Assembly: GCF_005405205.1 (NCBI RefSeq) | Contig: NZ_BJDP01000007.1 | Location: 124,001 to 188,000 of the forward strand | Reading direction: 5' to 3' | Length of the DNA stretch: 64,000 bases | From: Enterococcus pingfangensis | GTDB lineage: Bacteria; Bacillota; Bacilli; Lactobacillales; Enterococcaceae | Part shown: piece after piece, positions 46,400 through 54,198 of the stretch | Layout: every line of letters begins with the position of its first letter | Position numbering within the stretch: the first letter of the stretch is position 1 | Position numbers and translations under genes: made by a program | The notes under the pieces: model-generated | Seen by the model: only the letters and a program-made list of their open reading frames with translations | Told to the model about the DNA's origin: nothing | Databases searched by the model: none

Positions 46400-46867
46400 C
46401 TACCGCGGTGAGGAATTCGTTTCCTTATCCTCGATGATCTCGACCTTCTTAAAAATAAACACTTTGCTGAAAACATAGTTGGCGACCACAACAATGATTT
46501 GAGTGATTAGTTTAGCAATCAAATTGCCTGTATGGAGCAAATCGATCAAGAGATACATCGCAGCCATATCAAGTCCGAAAGAAACCACGCGGGCAAAAAT
46601 AAATTTGCTAAATTCCCAAATCAGTTCCTTAAAACTTTCGGTTTTTGATTGAAAGACCCAGACTTTATTAGTCACAAAAGCAAAAAGGACCGAAAATACC
46701 CAAGAAATAGTATTTGAGATTGGCCAATTCAAGTCAAACACTTGATAAGATAGTGTAAACGATACGATATTTACGACTGTTGCTAATCCCCCAAAAAATA
46801 AATAAATAAAGACTTCCCAGAGTCTTTTTTCTATTAAATAGTCCTTAAACAGACGGTAGATTTTCAT
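46400..46867 (-). CDS. GtrA-family membrane protein
   Basis: A 155-residue protein with four hydrophobic helices (LFFGGLATVVNIVSF, ISWVFSVLFAFVTNKVWVF, VVSFGLDMAAMYLL, IIVVVANYVFSKVFIF), the usual GtrA layout. GtrA proteins are thought to flip undecaprenyl-phosphate-linked sugars made by a GtrB partner. A GtrB-like glycosyltransferase lies 2 kb away on the same strand, with two plus-strand genes between. No terminator is visible before sodA. Confidence 0.88.
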   Translation of the reverse strand: MKIYRLFKDYLIEKRLWEVFIYLFFGGLATVVNIVSFTLSYQVFDLNWPISNTISWVFSVLFAFVTNKVWVFQSKTESFKELIWEFSKFIFARVVSFGLDMAAMYLLIDLLHTGNLIAKLITQIIVVVANYVFSKVFIFKKVEIIEDKETNSSPR

Positions 46868-46969
46868 AATTACTCACTTTCTTGTTCTGTTCTTCTTAAA
46901 ATAAGATAACGAAGCCGGAAATATTAGTCAATTCTTTCTTGATTTCTTTTTACTTTTTTACGGATCGCC

Positions 46970-46998
46970 TTGTTATTTCAACGTTACTTCGCTACAAT
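46970..46998 (+). promoter_or_regulatory. Promoter of the DUF1189 gene
   Basis: TTGTTA, 17 bases, TACAAT (46993-46998), 31 bases ahead of the ATG at 47030. Confidence 0.7.
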
Positions 46999-47029
46999 GG
47001 CTCTTGTATAAAAAGATTGGAGCGATCAC

Positions 47030-47845
47030 ATGACATTTCGTCAATTAATCAAAGGATCTCTTTTTCGTTTCGAAGATCTGAAAAATGCTAAAAACACATC
47101 CTTTTGGAAGGTGATTGTTTATTTATTAGGTTTGAGTCTGATTTTAGCGATTCCTAGTGTCCATCAAGCACTGCAAGTAATGGATCAAATCAAAAACGAC
47201 AGTCTGAAAATCGTCAAAAAGATTCCCGATTTTCAAATTGAAAATGGTGAGATCAAAACGACAGAGCCCGAAAAAGGCTTCATCTATCAAACGAATTCAA
47301 TTATCTTGACCTTCGACCCTGAAAACAAACGGACGCAAGAAGATATTGAAAAGGATCTCGTTGGAAATTACTTTAGCATTGGACTATTAAAAAAACAGGC
47401 ACTCGTTGTCTTGCCTGATTACGGCGGTGTTAGTTCCGCACTATTTGGCGACAATGTTTTGAAATTTTCTTATAGTCAAGAGCCGCTAAATAGTATGACT
47501 GGTGATAAGCTGAGAAGCGAATTGAAAGATTTGAAGATACCGATTTGGACACCACTGGTGATGTTGGTAGCAGGAATCTACCCTTCCTTCATCAATTTAT
47601 TCGTGACCTTGGTCTTTGCTGGTTTTGCTGGTATGATCGTAGCAAAACTAAGACTACGGCAAGTAAAATTCTTTGATTGTTTTAAAACAATTATCTTTTG
47701 CGCCACGATTCCAACGATCTTAGCCGCGATCGTGCTGTTATTCCAACCTAGTTTTGATTCAAGTATCTTGATCACCTTTATTAGTTTATTTATCTTTTTC
47801 CGAGTCATCAACTATTTTCCCAAAATTGAATTACCGACCAATTAA
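47030..47845 (+). CDS. DUF1189 membrane protein
   Basis: A 271-residue membrane protein recognised as DUF1189: one N-terminal helix (VIVYLLGLSLILAIPSV), an extracytoplasmic stretch of about 120 residues, then four helices from IWTPLVMLVAGIYPSF onward. Some members sit in maltose operons and are called MalA, without known biochemistry. It has its own promoter and terminator, so no operon context helps. Confidence 0.75.
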   Translation: MTFRQLIKGSLFRFEDLKNAKNTSFWKVIVYLLGLSLILAIPSVHQALQVMDQIKNDSLKIVKKIPDFQIENGEIKTTEPEKGFIYQTNSIILTFDPENKRTQEDIEKDLVGNYFSIGLLKKQALVVLPDYGGVSSALFGDNVLKFSYSQEPLNSMTGDKLRSELKDLKIPIWTPLVMLVAGIYPSFINLFVTLVFAGFAGMIVAKLRLRQVKFFDCFKTIIFCATIPTILAAIVLLFQPSFDSSILITFISLFIFFRVINYFPKIELPTN

Positions 47846-47877
47846 CTGCTTGCGATTTTGTAAGCAGTTTTTTTTCG
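47844..47877 (+). terminator. Terminator of the DUF1189 gene
   Basis: AACTGCTT and AAGCAGTT enclose a loop that can extend the stem by two pairs; a run of seven T follows. Confidence 0.85.
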
Positions 47878-47932
47878 GAATTTTTGATAAAATTAAATTG
47901 AGATTTCTAGTAAAAAGAAATGAGGGCTCCTT

Positions 47933-48880
47933 ATGACAAAACCAATTATTTTTTTACAACGAACATTCCGTGAAGAATTTATCGACAAAATTCAGGCAAT
48001 CGCACCGGCTTATCAAATCAAAACAGCAATCACTCCAGAAGAATTTTCAGCAGTAGAAATATCCGTCGGCTGGTCAAAAGAATTCAACGATCAACTGTCA
48101 GCAACAAATCAACTAAAATGGGTGCAGGCCATCTCAGCTGGGATCGATTCTCTGCCTTTAGCTGAATTTTCAGCAAAAAATATTTTATTATCCAACGGCA
48201 GCGGAATCCACGCATTGTCGATCAGTGAACACATCATTGGTGTCTTGCTAGGTTATTACCGTGGACTTCATCAAGCGGTGAAGAACCAAGAACAAAAGAA
48301 ATGGGACCACGATGCCATTCACTATGACCAGCTTGCCGGAAAAAATTTATTGATTGTCGGAACGGGACATATCGGCCAACAACTTTCAAAATCGATCCGC
48401 AGTCTCGGTGTAAATGTTTATGGGATCAATACAACGGGACATCCAGCTGACGGGTTTGTTGAGACCTACTCGATCAAAAATTTAGCAAAAATTGTTCCTG
48501 GAATGGATATCGTGATTGGGATCTTGCCGGGAACGGATGAAACTTATCATATCTTCAACAGCGATATTTTTGAAAAAATGAAAAAAGAGGCCCTTTTTAT
48601 CAACGTCGGCCGAGGCGATACCGTTCATACAAAAGAATTGCTGACTGCTCTGGAAGAAAAATATTTTGCCTTTGCCGCCTTAGATGTTTTTGAAGAAGAA
48701 CCCTTACCTAAAGAAAGCCCGCTTTGGACATTGGACAACCTCTTGATCACCCCGCATATCTCCGGGATGACCGTCGATTTCCAAAATAAATTTATGCAGA
48801 TTTTCTTAACCAATCTAAAAAATTATGTAGCAACGAATGAACTAGCAGTCAATCAAGTTGAGTTGCAACGCGGGTACTAA
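47933..48880 (+). CDS. D-isomer-specific 2-hydroxyacid dehydrogenase
   Basis: A 315-residue enzyme with the NAD-binding LLIVGTGHIGQQLSKS, the substrate-binding WVQAISAGIDSLP and the catalytic Arg/Glu/His set (INVGRGDTVHT, ALDVFEEEPLP, ITPHISG). It reduces a 2-oxoacid with NAD(P)H; D-lactate, phosphoglycerate or hydroxyisocaproate-type substrates cannot be told apart. GAGGGCTCC precedes the ATG. Confidence 0.88.
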   Translation: MTKPIIFLQRTFREEFIDKIQAIAPAYQIKTAITPEEFSAVEISVGWSKEFNDQLSATNQLKWVQAISAGIDSLPLAEFSAKNILLSNGSGIHALSISEHIIGVLLGYYRGLHQAVKNQEQKKWDHDAIHYDQLAGKNLLIVGTGHIGQQLSKSIRSLGVNVYGINTTGHPADGFVETYSIKNLAKIVPGMDIVIGILPGTDETYHIFNSDIFEKMKKEALFINVGRGDTVHTKELLTALEEKYFAFAALDVFEEEPLPKESPLWTLDNLLITPHISGMTVDFQNKFMQIFLTNLKNYVATNELAVNQVELQRGY

Positions 48881-48912
48881 AAAAGTTGGAGTCTATTGCT
48901 CCAACTTTTTTT
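48881..48912. terminator. Bidirectional terminator between the dehydrogenase and GtrB-like genes
   Basis: AAAAGTTGGAG (48881-48891) pairs with CTCCAACTTTT (48899-48909), with a T-run on the plus strand and an A-run ahead, so it serves both converging genes. Confidence 0.85.
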
Positions 48913-49825
48913 CTGTTTCCTTGACAATATAGACGGGTCGTTTTTTCGTTTCCAGAAAGATTTTTCCGATGTACTTCCCGATGATTCCAATACATAATAA
49001 TTGTATCCCGCCGATAAATAAAATAATTGTCACTAATGATGGCCACCCAGCTGTTGGATCGCCAAAAAGCAATGCTCGCACAATGATAAATACCATTGCG
49101 ATGACCGATGCCATACAAGAAAAAGCGCCGACAAAAGAAGCGATGTTCAGCGGAGCATCTGAAAAGTTAACGATTCCATCGATCGAATAATTGAACAATT
49201 TCCAGAAAGACCAAGAAGTTTCGCCAGCTGCACGTTCCCGATTTTCAAAAGAAATATATTCAGTCTCAAAGCCGACCCAGCTGAACAAGCCTTTAGAGAA
49301 ACGATTGTGCTCTGTCAATTCCAAAATCGCATCGACCATTTGTCTCGTCATCAAACGATAGTCTCGGGCCCCATCGACCATTTCAGTATCACTGATCTGA
49401 TTGATCAATTGATAGAATTTTTTTGCAAGAAAGCTTCGAATAGGCGGTTCGCCTGTGCGGTCCGCACGGCGTGTGCCAACACAATCGATCCCTTTCGTCT
49501 CGATCAGCTGAATCATTTGCGGTAATAACTCAGGCGGATCTTGTAAATCAACATCCATCACCGTCACAAGCTCCCCTGTTGCTGCTTGTAGCCCTGCATA
49601 TAACGCCGCCTCTTTGCCAAAATTTCGTGAAAAAGAAATATATCGGACAAAATGATGAGTTCGAGCTAACTTGCGCAATACTTCCAGTGTTTGATCAGCT
49701 GAACCGTCATTGATAAAAACATATTCAAATTCATGGACGATATTCTTTTTTACTTTTTCCATCTCCGCAAAAAAAAGAGGAATGGCTTCCTCTTCATTAA
49801 AGCAAGGAACAATTACTGATAGCAT
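48893..49825 (-). CDS. GtrB-like undecaprenyl-phosphate glycosyltransferase (GT2)
   Basis: A 310-residue DPM1/GtrB-type enzyme: SVIVPCFNEEEAI, FINDGSADQT, MDVDLQDPPE (metal site), then two C-terminal membrane helices (SVIAMVFIIVRALLF, IILFIGGIQLLCIGIIGKY). It links a sugar to undecaprenyl phosphate on the inner membrane face. With the GtrA-like protein at 46400-46867 it would supply side-chain sugars to a wall polymer; no GtrC-type transferase is in view. Confidence 0.9.
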   Translation of the reverse strand: MLSVIVPCFNEEEAIPLFFAEMEKVKKNIVHEFEYVFINDGSADQTLEVLRKLARTHHFVRYISFSRNFGKEAALYAGLQAATGELVTVMDVDLQDPPELLPQMIQLIETKGIDCVGTRRADRTGEPPIRSFLAKKFYQLINQISDTEMVDGARDYRLMTRQMVDAILELTEHNRFSKGLFSWVGFETEYISFENRERAAGETSWSFWKLFNYSIDGIVNFSDAPLNIASFVGAFSCMASVIAMVFIIVRALLFGDPTAGWPSLVTIILFIGGIQLLCIGIIGKYIGKIFLETKKRPVYIVKETEKKLEQ

Positions 49826-49836
49826 TCAAGTCACTC

Positions 49837-50130
49837 CTAAGCTTGACTAAACTCATATTTCGGTTCATCTAGTTTTGCATCATAGTCCACGACTAGATCA
49901 AATCCTTTGAAAAACCATTCGTCTGCTTCTTCAACAAAAAACAGCAGATCATCTACCTTTTCTTCAATCAATGGGCTCTCTGGAAAATCTACTGCCATTC
50001 CAACTGAAAAGCCATCGTGGACCTGTGTCTTACCATAGACTTTGCCATAAAATTTAATGCCTTGGCCTTCCGCAAATTCAAGTTCTCGTTTGAACCATTC
50101 TTGGGCTTGGGGTGTTATTGTTAATTTCAT
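49837..50130 (-). CDS. HesB-like protein lacking cysteines
   Basis: A 97-residue protein of the HesB/YadR/YfhF group: MKLTITPQAQEWFKREL, GIKFYGKVYGKT and FFVEEADEWFFKGFDLVVDYD. True A-type iron-sulfur scaffolds have three Cys; this one has none, so it is unlikely to hold a cluster. Function is unknown. It lies 11 bases after the KtrA/C-type gene and 11 bases before the GtrB-like gene, so the three are probably co-transcribed. Confidence 0.8.
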   Translation of the reverse strand: MKLTITPQAQEWFKRELEFAEGQGIKFYGKVYGKTQVHDGFSVGMAVDFPESPLIEEKVDDLLFFVEEADEWFFKGFDLVVDYDAKLDEPKYEFSQA

Positions 50131-50141
50131 TTAAAAACCAC

Positions 50142-50807
50142 CTATCCATTCATTTTTTCATCCAAAAAATCGACATCTTCATCGCGGCCGATCACAACTA
50201 GATGATCATTTTTCTGCACGATTTCTTCTGCAGCCGGCGTAACGATAGGATCTTGTTTGTCGCGGCGGATCGCCACCACATTCAAACCAAAACGCTGACG
50301 AAAATCTAATTCATCCAACGTCTTCCCATAAAATTTTCGATTGGTCACATTGATTTCAGCCAGTGAAAATTCATCGGACAACTCTAAGTAATCTAAAATA
50401 TTCTTAGAAATCAAATTATGAGCAATTCGTTGACCCATATCACGTTCTGGGTGGACTACCCGATCTGCACCGATTTTTTCTAATACTCGCGCATGGTATT
50501 CATTTTGCGCCTTAGCTAAAATATTTGGGACGCCCATTTCTTTGACCATCAGTGTTACTAAGATGCTGGCTTGGATGTCTTCGCCAATCGCCACGATTAC
50601 ATGATCAAAGTTGCGTATCCCTAACGAGCGCAGTGTCAGCTCATCTTGTGCATTAGCAACTGCTGCATGGGTTGCGATGTTCATATATTCATTCACTCGA
50701 TCTTCATTGCTGTCAATTGCCAGAACTTCTTGTCCTGATTCGATCAATGTCCGGCAAATACTTCCGCCAAATCTTCCTAAACCAATAATGACAAAACTTT
50801 GTTTCAT
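50142..50807 (-). CDS. KtrA/KtrC-type K+ uptake regulatory subunit
   Basis: A 221-residue RCK protein: IIGLGRFGGSICRTL (nucleotide loop), AIDSNEDRVNEY, and the C-terminal RCK_C domain from about residue 140. KtrA/C rings gate a KtrB/D membrane channel and in Firmicutes bind c-di-AMP through RCK_C. No channel gene is adjacent, so it resembles stand-alone ktrC more than a ktrAB operon. AAGGAGA precedes the ATG. Confidence 0.9.
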   Translation of the reverse strand: MKQSFVIIGLGRFGGSICRTLIESGQEVLAIDSNEDRVNEYMNIATHAAVANAQDELTLRSLGIRNFDHVIVAIGEDIQASILVTLMVKEMGVPNILAKAQNEYHARVLEKIGADRVVHPERDMGQRIAHNLISKNILDYLELSDEFSLAEINVTNRKFYGKTLDELDFRQRFGLNVVAIRRDKQDPIVTPAAEEIVQKNDHLVVIGRDEDVDFLDEKMNG

Positions 50808-50904
50808 GGTATCTCCTTATTGTATTCATTTATTTTGCTCAGCTTCACCAAACTTCAGATCGTCATTTGATGCAACCTTTAGTTGAACTTTTACTTATTT
50901 AGTA

Positions 50905-50957
50905 TAACAAAGAGCGGGTCAATAAAACAGAGATGGACTCTCTATTTTATCAACCCG
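50905..50957 (-). terminator. Hairpin at the end of liaR
   Basis: Bases 50915-50933 and 50939-50957 form a 19-bp stem in the minus-strand RNA; the three apparent mismatches are all G-U pairs on that strand. The T-run is weak, and the stem includes the liaR stop. Confidence 0.65.
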
Positions 50958-51574
50958 TGTTTAAAGGCATAGATCGCAGCTTGTGTTCGATCTTCCACTT
51001 CTAATTTTGCTAAAATATTTGAAACGTGCGTCTTGACTGTTTTCAACGTGATGAACAGTTCATCAGCGATTTCTTGATTGCTCATGCCTTGGGCAATCAG
51101 CAACAGAATCTCTTGTTCGCGATTGGTCAGTTCTTCATGCAGAACATGACGGTTGCGATTGGATAACTGTTCCATCATCTTCGTCGTTACTTCCGGTTCC
51201 AGCACTCGTTCGCCCTCATAGGTTTTACGAATAGCATTGGCGATTTCATGTGCTGTCGATGTTTTCAGTAAATAACCCGATGCTCCAGCTTCGATTGCTG
51301 GATAAACTTTTTCATCATCAATAAAACTGGTCACGATCAAGATTTTTGCCTCGGGCCAATCTTTTAAAATTTTCTTAGTCGATTCGATCCCATCCATCAC
51401 TTCCATTACTAAGTCCATCAAAATCACGTCTGGTAGAAGCTCCATAGCTTTCTCGTAGCCTTCCTCGCCATTTTCTGCTTCGCCTACGACTTCTACATCG
51501 GTTTGAATCGATAAATAAGAAGAAACGCCTAACCGAACCATTTCGTGATCATCAACTAATAGCACTCGTATCAT
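50942..51574 (-). CDS. liaR: LiaR response regulator
   Basis: A 210-residue NarL/LuxR-type regulator: receiver phospho-acceptor Asp54 in [11 protein letters not shown], conserved DD at 8-9 and Lys in LLKTSTAHE, then helix-turn-helix [22 protein letters not shown] (split). In enterococci LiaFSR answers cell-envelope damage and mutations give daptomycin resistance. The start at 51574 has GGGAGG six bases ahead; the longer frame reaches into liaS. Confidence 0.93.
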   Translation of the reverse strand: MIRVLLVDDHEMVRLGVSSYLSIQTDVEVVGEAENGEEGYEKAMELLPDVILMDLVMEVMDGIESTKKILKDWPEAKILIVTSFIDDEKVYPAIEAGASGYLLKTSTAHEIANAIRKTYEGERVLEPEVTTKMMEQLSNRNRHVLHEELTNREQEILLLIAQGMSNQEIADELFITLKTVKTHVSNILAKLEVEDRTQAAIYAFKHGLIK

Positions 51575-51635
51575 CTTCTGCCTCCCAGTTCCTATCCATA
51601 AATTTTTTCCAGTAATGTTCTTTCTATGCGTAACA

Positions 51636-52709
51636 TCAATTATCGGTCGGACTCGTCCCATTCACGACTGGAATTTTGATTTCAATACTCGTTCCTTGTC
51701 CTTTAAAGCTGATTATTTTAGTTGAACCACCGACGCCTGCGATCCGCTCACGAATATTTTGCAGACCATAACTTCCTGCGTGCTCATCTTTTGCTTCAAA
51801 ACCGATGCCATCATCAATGACCCGCAGCAAAATATTCTGACCGACTATTTTTAAATACACTTCCAATTCATTCGCCTTGGCATGACGCAATGTGTTCGAA
51901 AGCAATTCTTGCACGACGCGAAACAACTGATCTTCGATACCAGCTGAAACCCGGATATCTTGCACGTCCCATTTCAACTTGATTTGGATTTTCGTCTGCA
52001 GCTCTTTTAATAATTGCTCAATCCCTTGCCGCAAACTTTTCCCTTCCAAACTGATTGGTCGCAGATGTAGCAATAATGCCCGCATTTCTGATTGTGCCGC
52101 ATTGATAATATCAGCAACCATCGCCAGCTGCTTCTTATACGGCTCCAATTCTTCCGAATACTGCGACTGCTCATTTAACGCCGACATCATCATCATCGCC
52201 GCAAAAAGCTGCTGCGAAACAGAATCATGCAGCTCACGAGCTAAGCGATGCCGTTCTTCTTCTAAAATCTTTTCTTTTGTCGTTCCATCGACCATCTGCG
52301 GCTGACTGCTCAATTGCTGCAGTTCCCGCGACATACTGACCAATTTTTCTTTGATTCGTTTGATATCATGGTCGACTATCAACATCTCTTTATCTTGTGT
52401 GATCGCGACATCTAACGAAGGCTGATCATAATTTCCCGAAGCTAAGTTTTGCAGCTTCCTTTCGAGTTTTCCTAGTTGCCGTTTTTCTAAAAAGGTCAAC
52501 AAGAAATAGATTACCGCGCTTACTGTCAATGAGATCACAATAATATGGACAAATAATGGCATATAAAAAATTCGTGCAATAAATAATTGTGCAAATAACT
52601 GCTGCTTGCCAATCGCATACATGTATAAAAACAGTGTAGTCAAAAATAAGAAAAAGGAGATCAGCCCAAAGTAAAGGGCGATCTGCAGTCGAGAATATTT
52701 CCCCATCAT
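51636..52709 (-). CDS. liaS: LiaS sensor histidine kinase
   Basis: A 357-residue membrane kinase with two helices (about 8-31 and 52-73) enclosing a short outside loop, a HAMP-like stretch, the HisKA_3 motif [13 protein letters not shown] (His161) and an ATPase domain (DNGIG-type block [19 protein letters not shown]). It senses envelope stress and phosphorylates LiaR. Its ATG overlaps the liaF stop (ATGA). Confidence 0.93.
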   Translation of the reverse strand: MMGKYSRLQIALYFGLISFFLFLTTLFLYMYAIGKQQLFAQLFIARIFYMPLFVHIIVISLTVSAVIYFLLTFLEKRQLGKLERKLQNLASGNYDQPSLDVAITQDKEMLIVDHDIKRIKEKLVSMSRELQQLSSQPQMVDGTTKEKILEEERHRLARELHDSVSQQLFAAMMMMSALNEQSQYSEELEPYKKQLAMVADIINAAQSEMRALLLHLRPISLEGKSLRQGIEQLLKELQTKIQIKLKWDVQDIRVSAGIEDQLFRVVQELLSNTLRHAKANELEVYLKIVGQNILLRVIDDGIGFEAKDEHAGSYGLQNIRERIAGVGGSTKIISFKGQGTSIEIKIPVVNGTSPTDN

Positions 52710-53428
52710 GCGCGGATCACCTCGACATCGCCGACTAACGTATTCGTCACGATTTTTAGTCTGCGCGGACTTTCATCATAATCCTCGCTGTATATTTTAA
52801 TCGTTTCATTGCGCAGCACCTGCAACTCGTCATCAAAAATAACTTTGCCATACAACGTAGCGTGCTCAAAAAGAATCCCAATCCCATACGGCACCAAAAT
52901 TCGTGTCCGGCCAAATCCTTTACGAACGATCACGACACTGTCGTCTTTTGGCAGTAACGTGTTGCCTAAATCAACGATCGTATCACCCGCTAAAATCGCA
53001 ACATTGATATCATCCCATTCGAAGACTTGTGTCCCAATTCGATCATTACCAATCCAATTTTGTTTTTTCCGCTCGCCATTATGGCTAGTCGGATCCGTCG
53101 TTTCGACCATCACGATACTTTTTTTCGTCTTCATAGAACGGTTTGGCATTGAGATCCCCGCAATTTCAAAGCCTTTAAGACCAAGAAAGATCACCGCAAA
53201 AACCAACATCAGCCAAGTCGCTGGACTATTCACCAAACAGATGATCAAAATCACTGAACCTAAGATCAGCTGAAATTTCCGCTGTTGGTGGTTGCGTAAT
53301 GCCCAATATATATTCAACGCTCCAAAGAGCAGCAAGATCAACATCGCAGGATTTGAAGACAATTGCCATAATAAGAATATCGCAAGCAAAGCTTCAATCA
53401 CAATAAAAAAGCGCCATGGACTTTTCAT
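52706..53428 (-). CDS. liaF: LiaF negative regulator of the Lia system
   Basis: A 240-residue protein with about four short hydrophobic helices in residues 5-90 and a cytoplasmic beta-rich C-terminal domain (VFEWDDINVAILAGDTIVDLGNTLLP, split). In Bacillus LiaF holds LiaS inactive; in E. faecalis liaF changes contribute to daptomycin resistance. First gene of liaFSR; GGAGGAGA precedes the ATG. Confidence 0.92.
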   Translation of the reverse strand: MKSPWRFFIVIEALLAIFLLWQLSSNPAMLILLLFGALNIYWALRNHQQRKFQLILGSVILIICLVNSPATWLMLVFAVIFLGLKGFEIAGISMPNRSMKTKKSIVMVETTDPTSHNGERKKQNWIGNDRIGTQVFEWDDINVAILAGDTIVDLGNTLLPKDDSVVIVRKGFGRTRILVPYGIGILFEHATLYGKVIFDDELQVLRNETIKIYSEDYDESPRRLKIVTNTLVGDVEVIRA

Positions 53429-53462
53429 TTTGTCTCTCCTCCAACTTTTTTATTTATACCCT

Positions 53463-53506
53463 ATTCTACTTTTTTTATTTTCTAAATACTATCGGTCTAA
53501 AGTCGC
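53463..53506 (-). promoter_or_regulatory. Possible liaFSR promoter with candidate LiaR site
   Basis: A minus-strand TAGAAT (-10, 53468-53463) lies 34 bases ahead of liaF. About 26 bases further up sits GCGACTTTAGACC (53506-53494), which recalls the GACTNNAGAC-type boxes of LiaR/VraR/CesR regulators and would overlap the -35. The match is partial. Confidence 0.35.
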
Positions 53507-53585
53507 AACCTTAACCAAAAGATTTCATTTTTGCTCAGTCTTAGAAAATAAAAAATTGTCTGAATCGCTTTCCAAAATTTTGCTA

Positions 53586-53613
53586 AAAGAAAAGAGACGA
53601 CCAGCGCCTCTTT
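53586..53613 (-). terminator. Terminator of greA
   Basis: AAAGAGACG (53591-53599) and CGCCTCTTT (53605-53613) pair (one wobble) around a 5-base loop; the minus strand then reads TCTTTTA. It lies nine bases after greA. Confidence 0.75.
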
Positions 53614-53621
53614 CAGTATTG

Positions 53622-54101
53622 CTAATTTTGTGTCACTTTAGTGATCTTAACTTCCATGTTCCCGCCTGGTGTTGAAATCGTAACGACATCGCCAACACTC
53701 TTACCGATCAACGCTTGTGCGATTGGCGAATCATTTGAGATTTTACCTGACATTGGATCAGCCTCTGCTTTTCCAACAATCGTATATTCTTCTTCTTCAT
53801 CATCAGGTAATTCCATAAATGACACCGTTTTACCAATTGAAATCTCGTCAGCATCAACATTAACATTATCAATGATTTGCGCAAAACGAATCATGTTTTC
53901 TAAAGTATTGATTCGGCCTTCTACAAAAGCTTGTTCATCCTTAGCTGATTCATATTCGGAGTTTTCCGATAAATCGCCAAAACTGCGGGCGATTTTAATT
54001 CTTTCAATGATTTCTCCACGTTTTACTGTTTTTAGTTCTTCTAATTCCTGCTCTAGCTTCGCTTTTCCTTCTAGAGTCATCGGATATACTTTTTCTGCCA
54101 T
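53622..54101 (-). CDS. greA: Transcription elongation factor GreA
   Basis: A 159-residue Gre[18 protein letters not shown] (coiled-coil arm), [22 protein letters not shown] (split; the acidic tip that reaches the polymerase active site), then the FKBP-like domain with [16 protein letters not shown]. It rescues backtracked RNA polymerase. AAGGAGA precedes the ATG. The leader upstream holds alternating inverted repeats. Confidence 0.96.
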   Translation of the reverse strand: MAEKVYPMTLEGKAKLEQELEELKTVKRGEIIERIKIARSFGDLSENSEYESAKDEQAFVEGRINTLENMIRFAQIIDNVNVDADEISIGKTVSFMELPDDEEEEYTIVGKAEADPMSGKISNDSPIAQALIGKSVGDVVTISTPGGNMEVKITKVTQN

Positions 54102-54125
54102 ACTAATTCTCCTTCAATCAAATAA

Positions 54126-54180
54126 GATTACGAAAAGGTAATCCTTTATAGATTTAATCCACAAAAGATTACCACGTAAT
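54126..54180 (-). repeat. Four alternating complementary segments in the greA leader
   Basis: On the minus strand, ATTAC (54180-54176), GGTAATC (54173-54167), GATTACC (54143-54137) and GTAATC (54131-54126) occur in order. Each can pair with its neighbour (1:2, 2:3, 3:4) but not with both at once, as in an attenuator. No T-run follows the last hairpin, so any effect is more likely on RNA stability or translation than on termination. Confidence 0.4.
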
Positions 54181-54198
54181 GCTTATAATGTAAATTGT

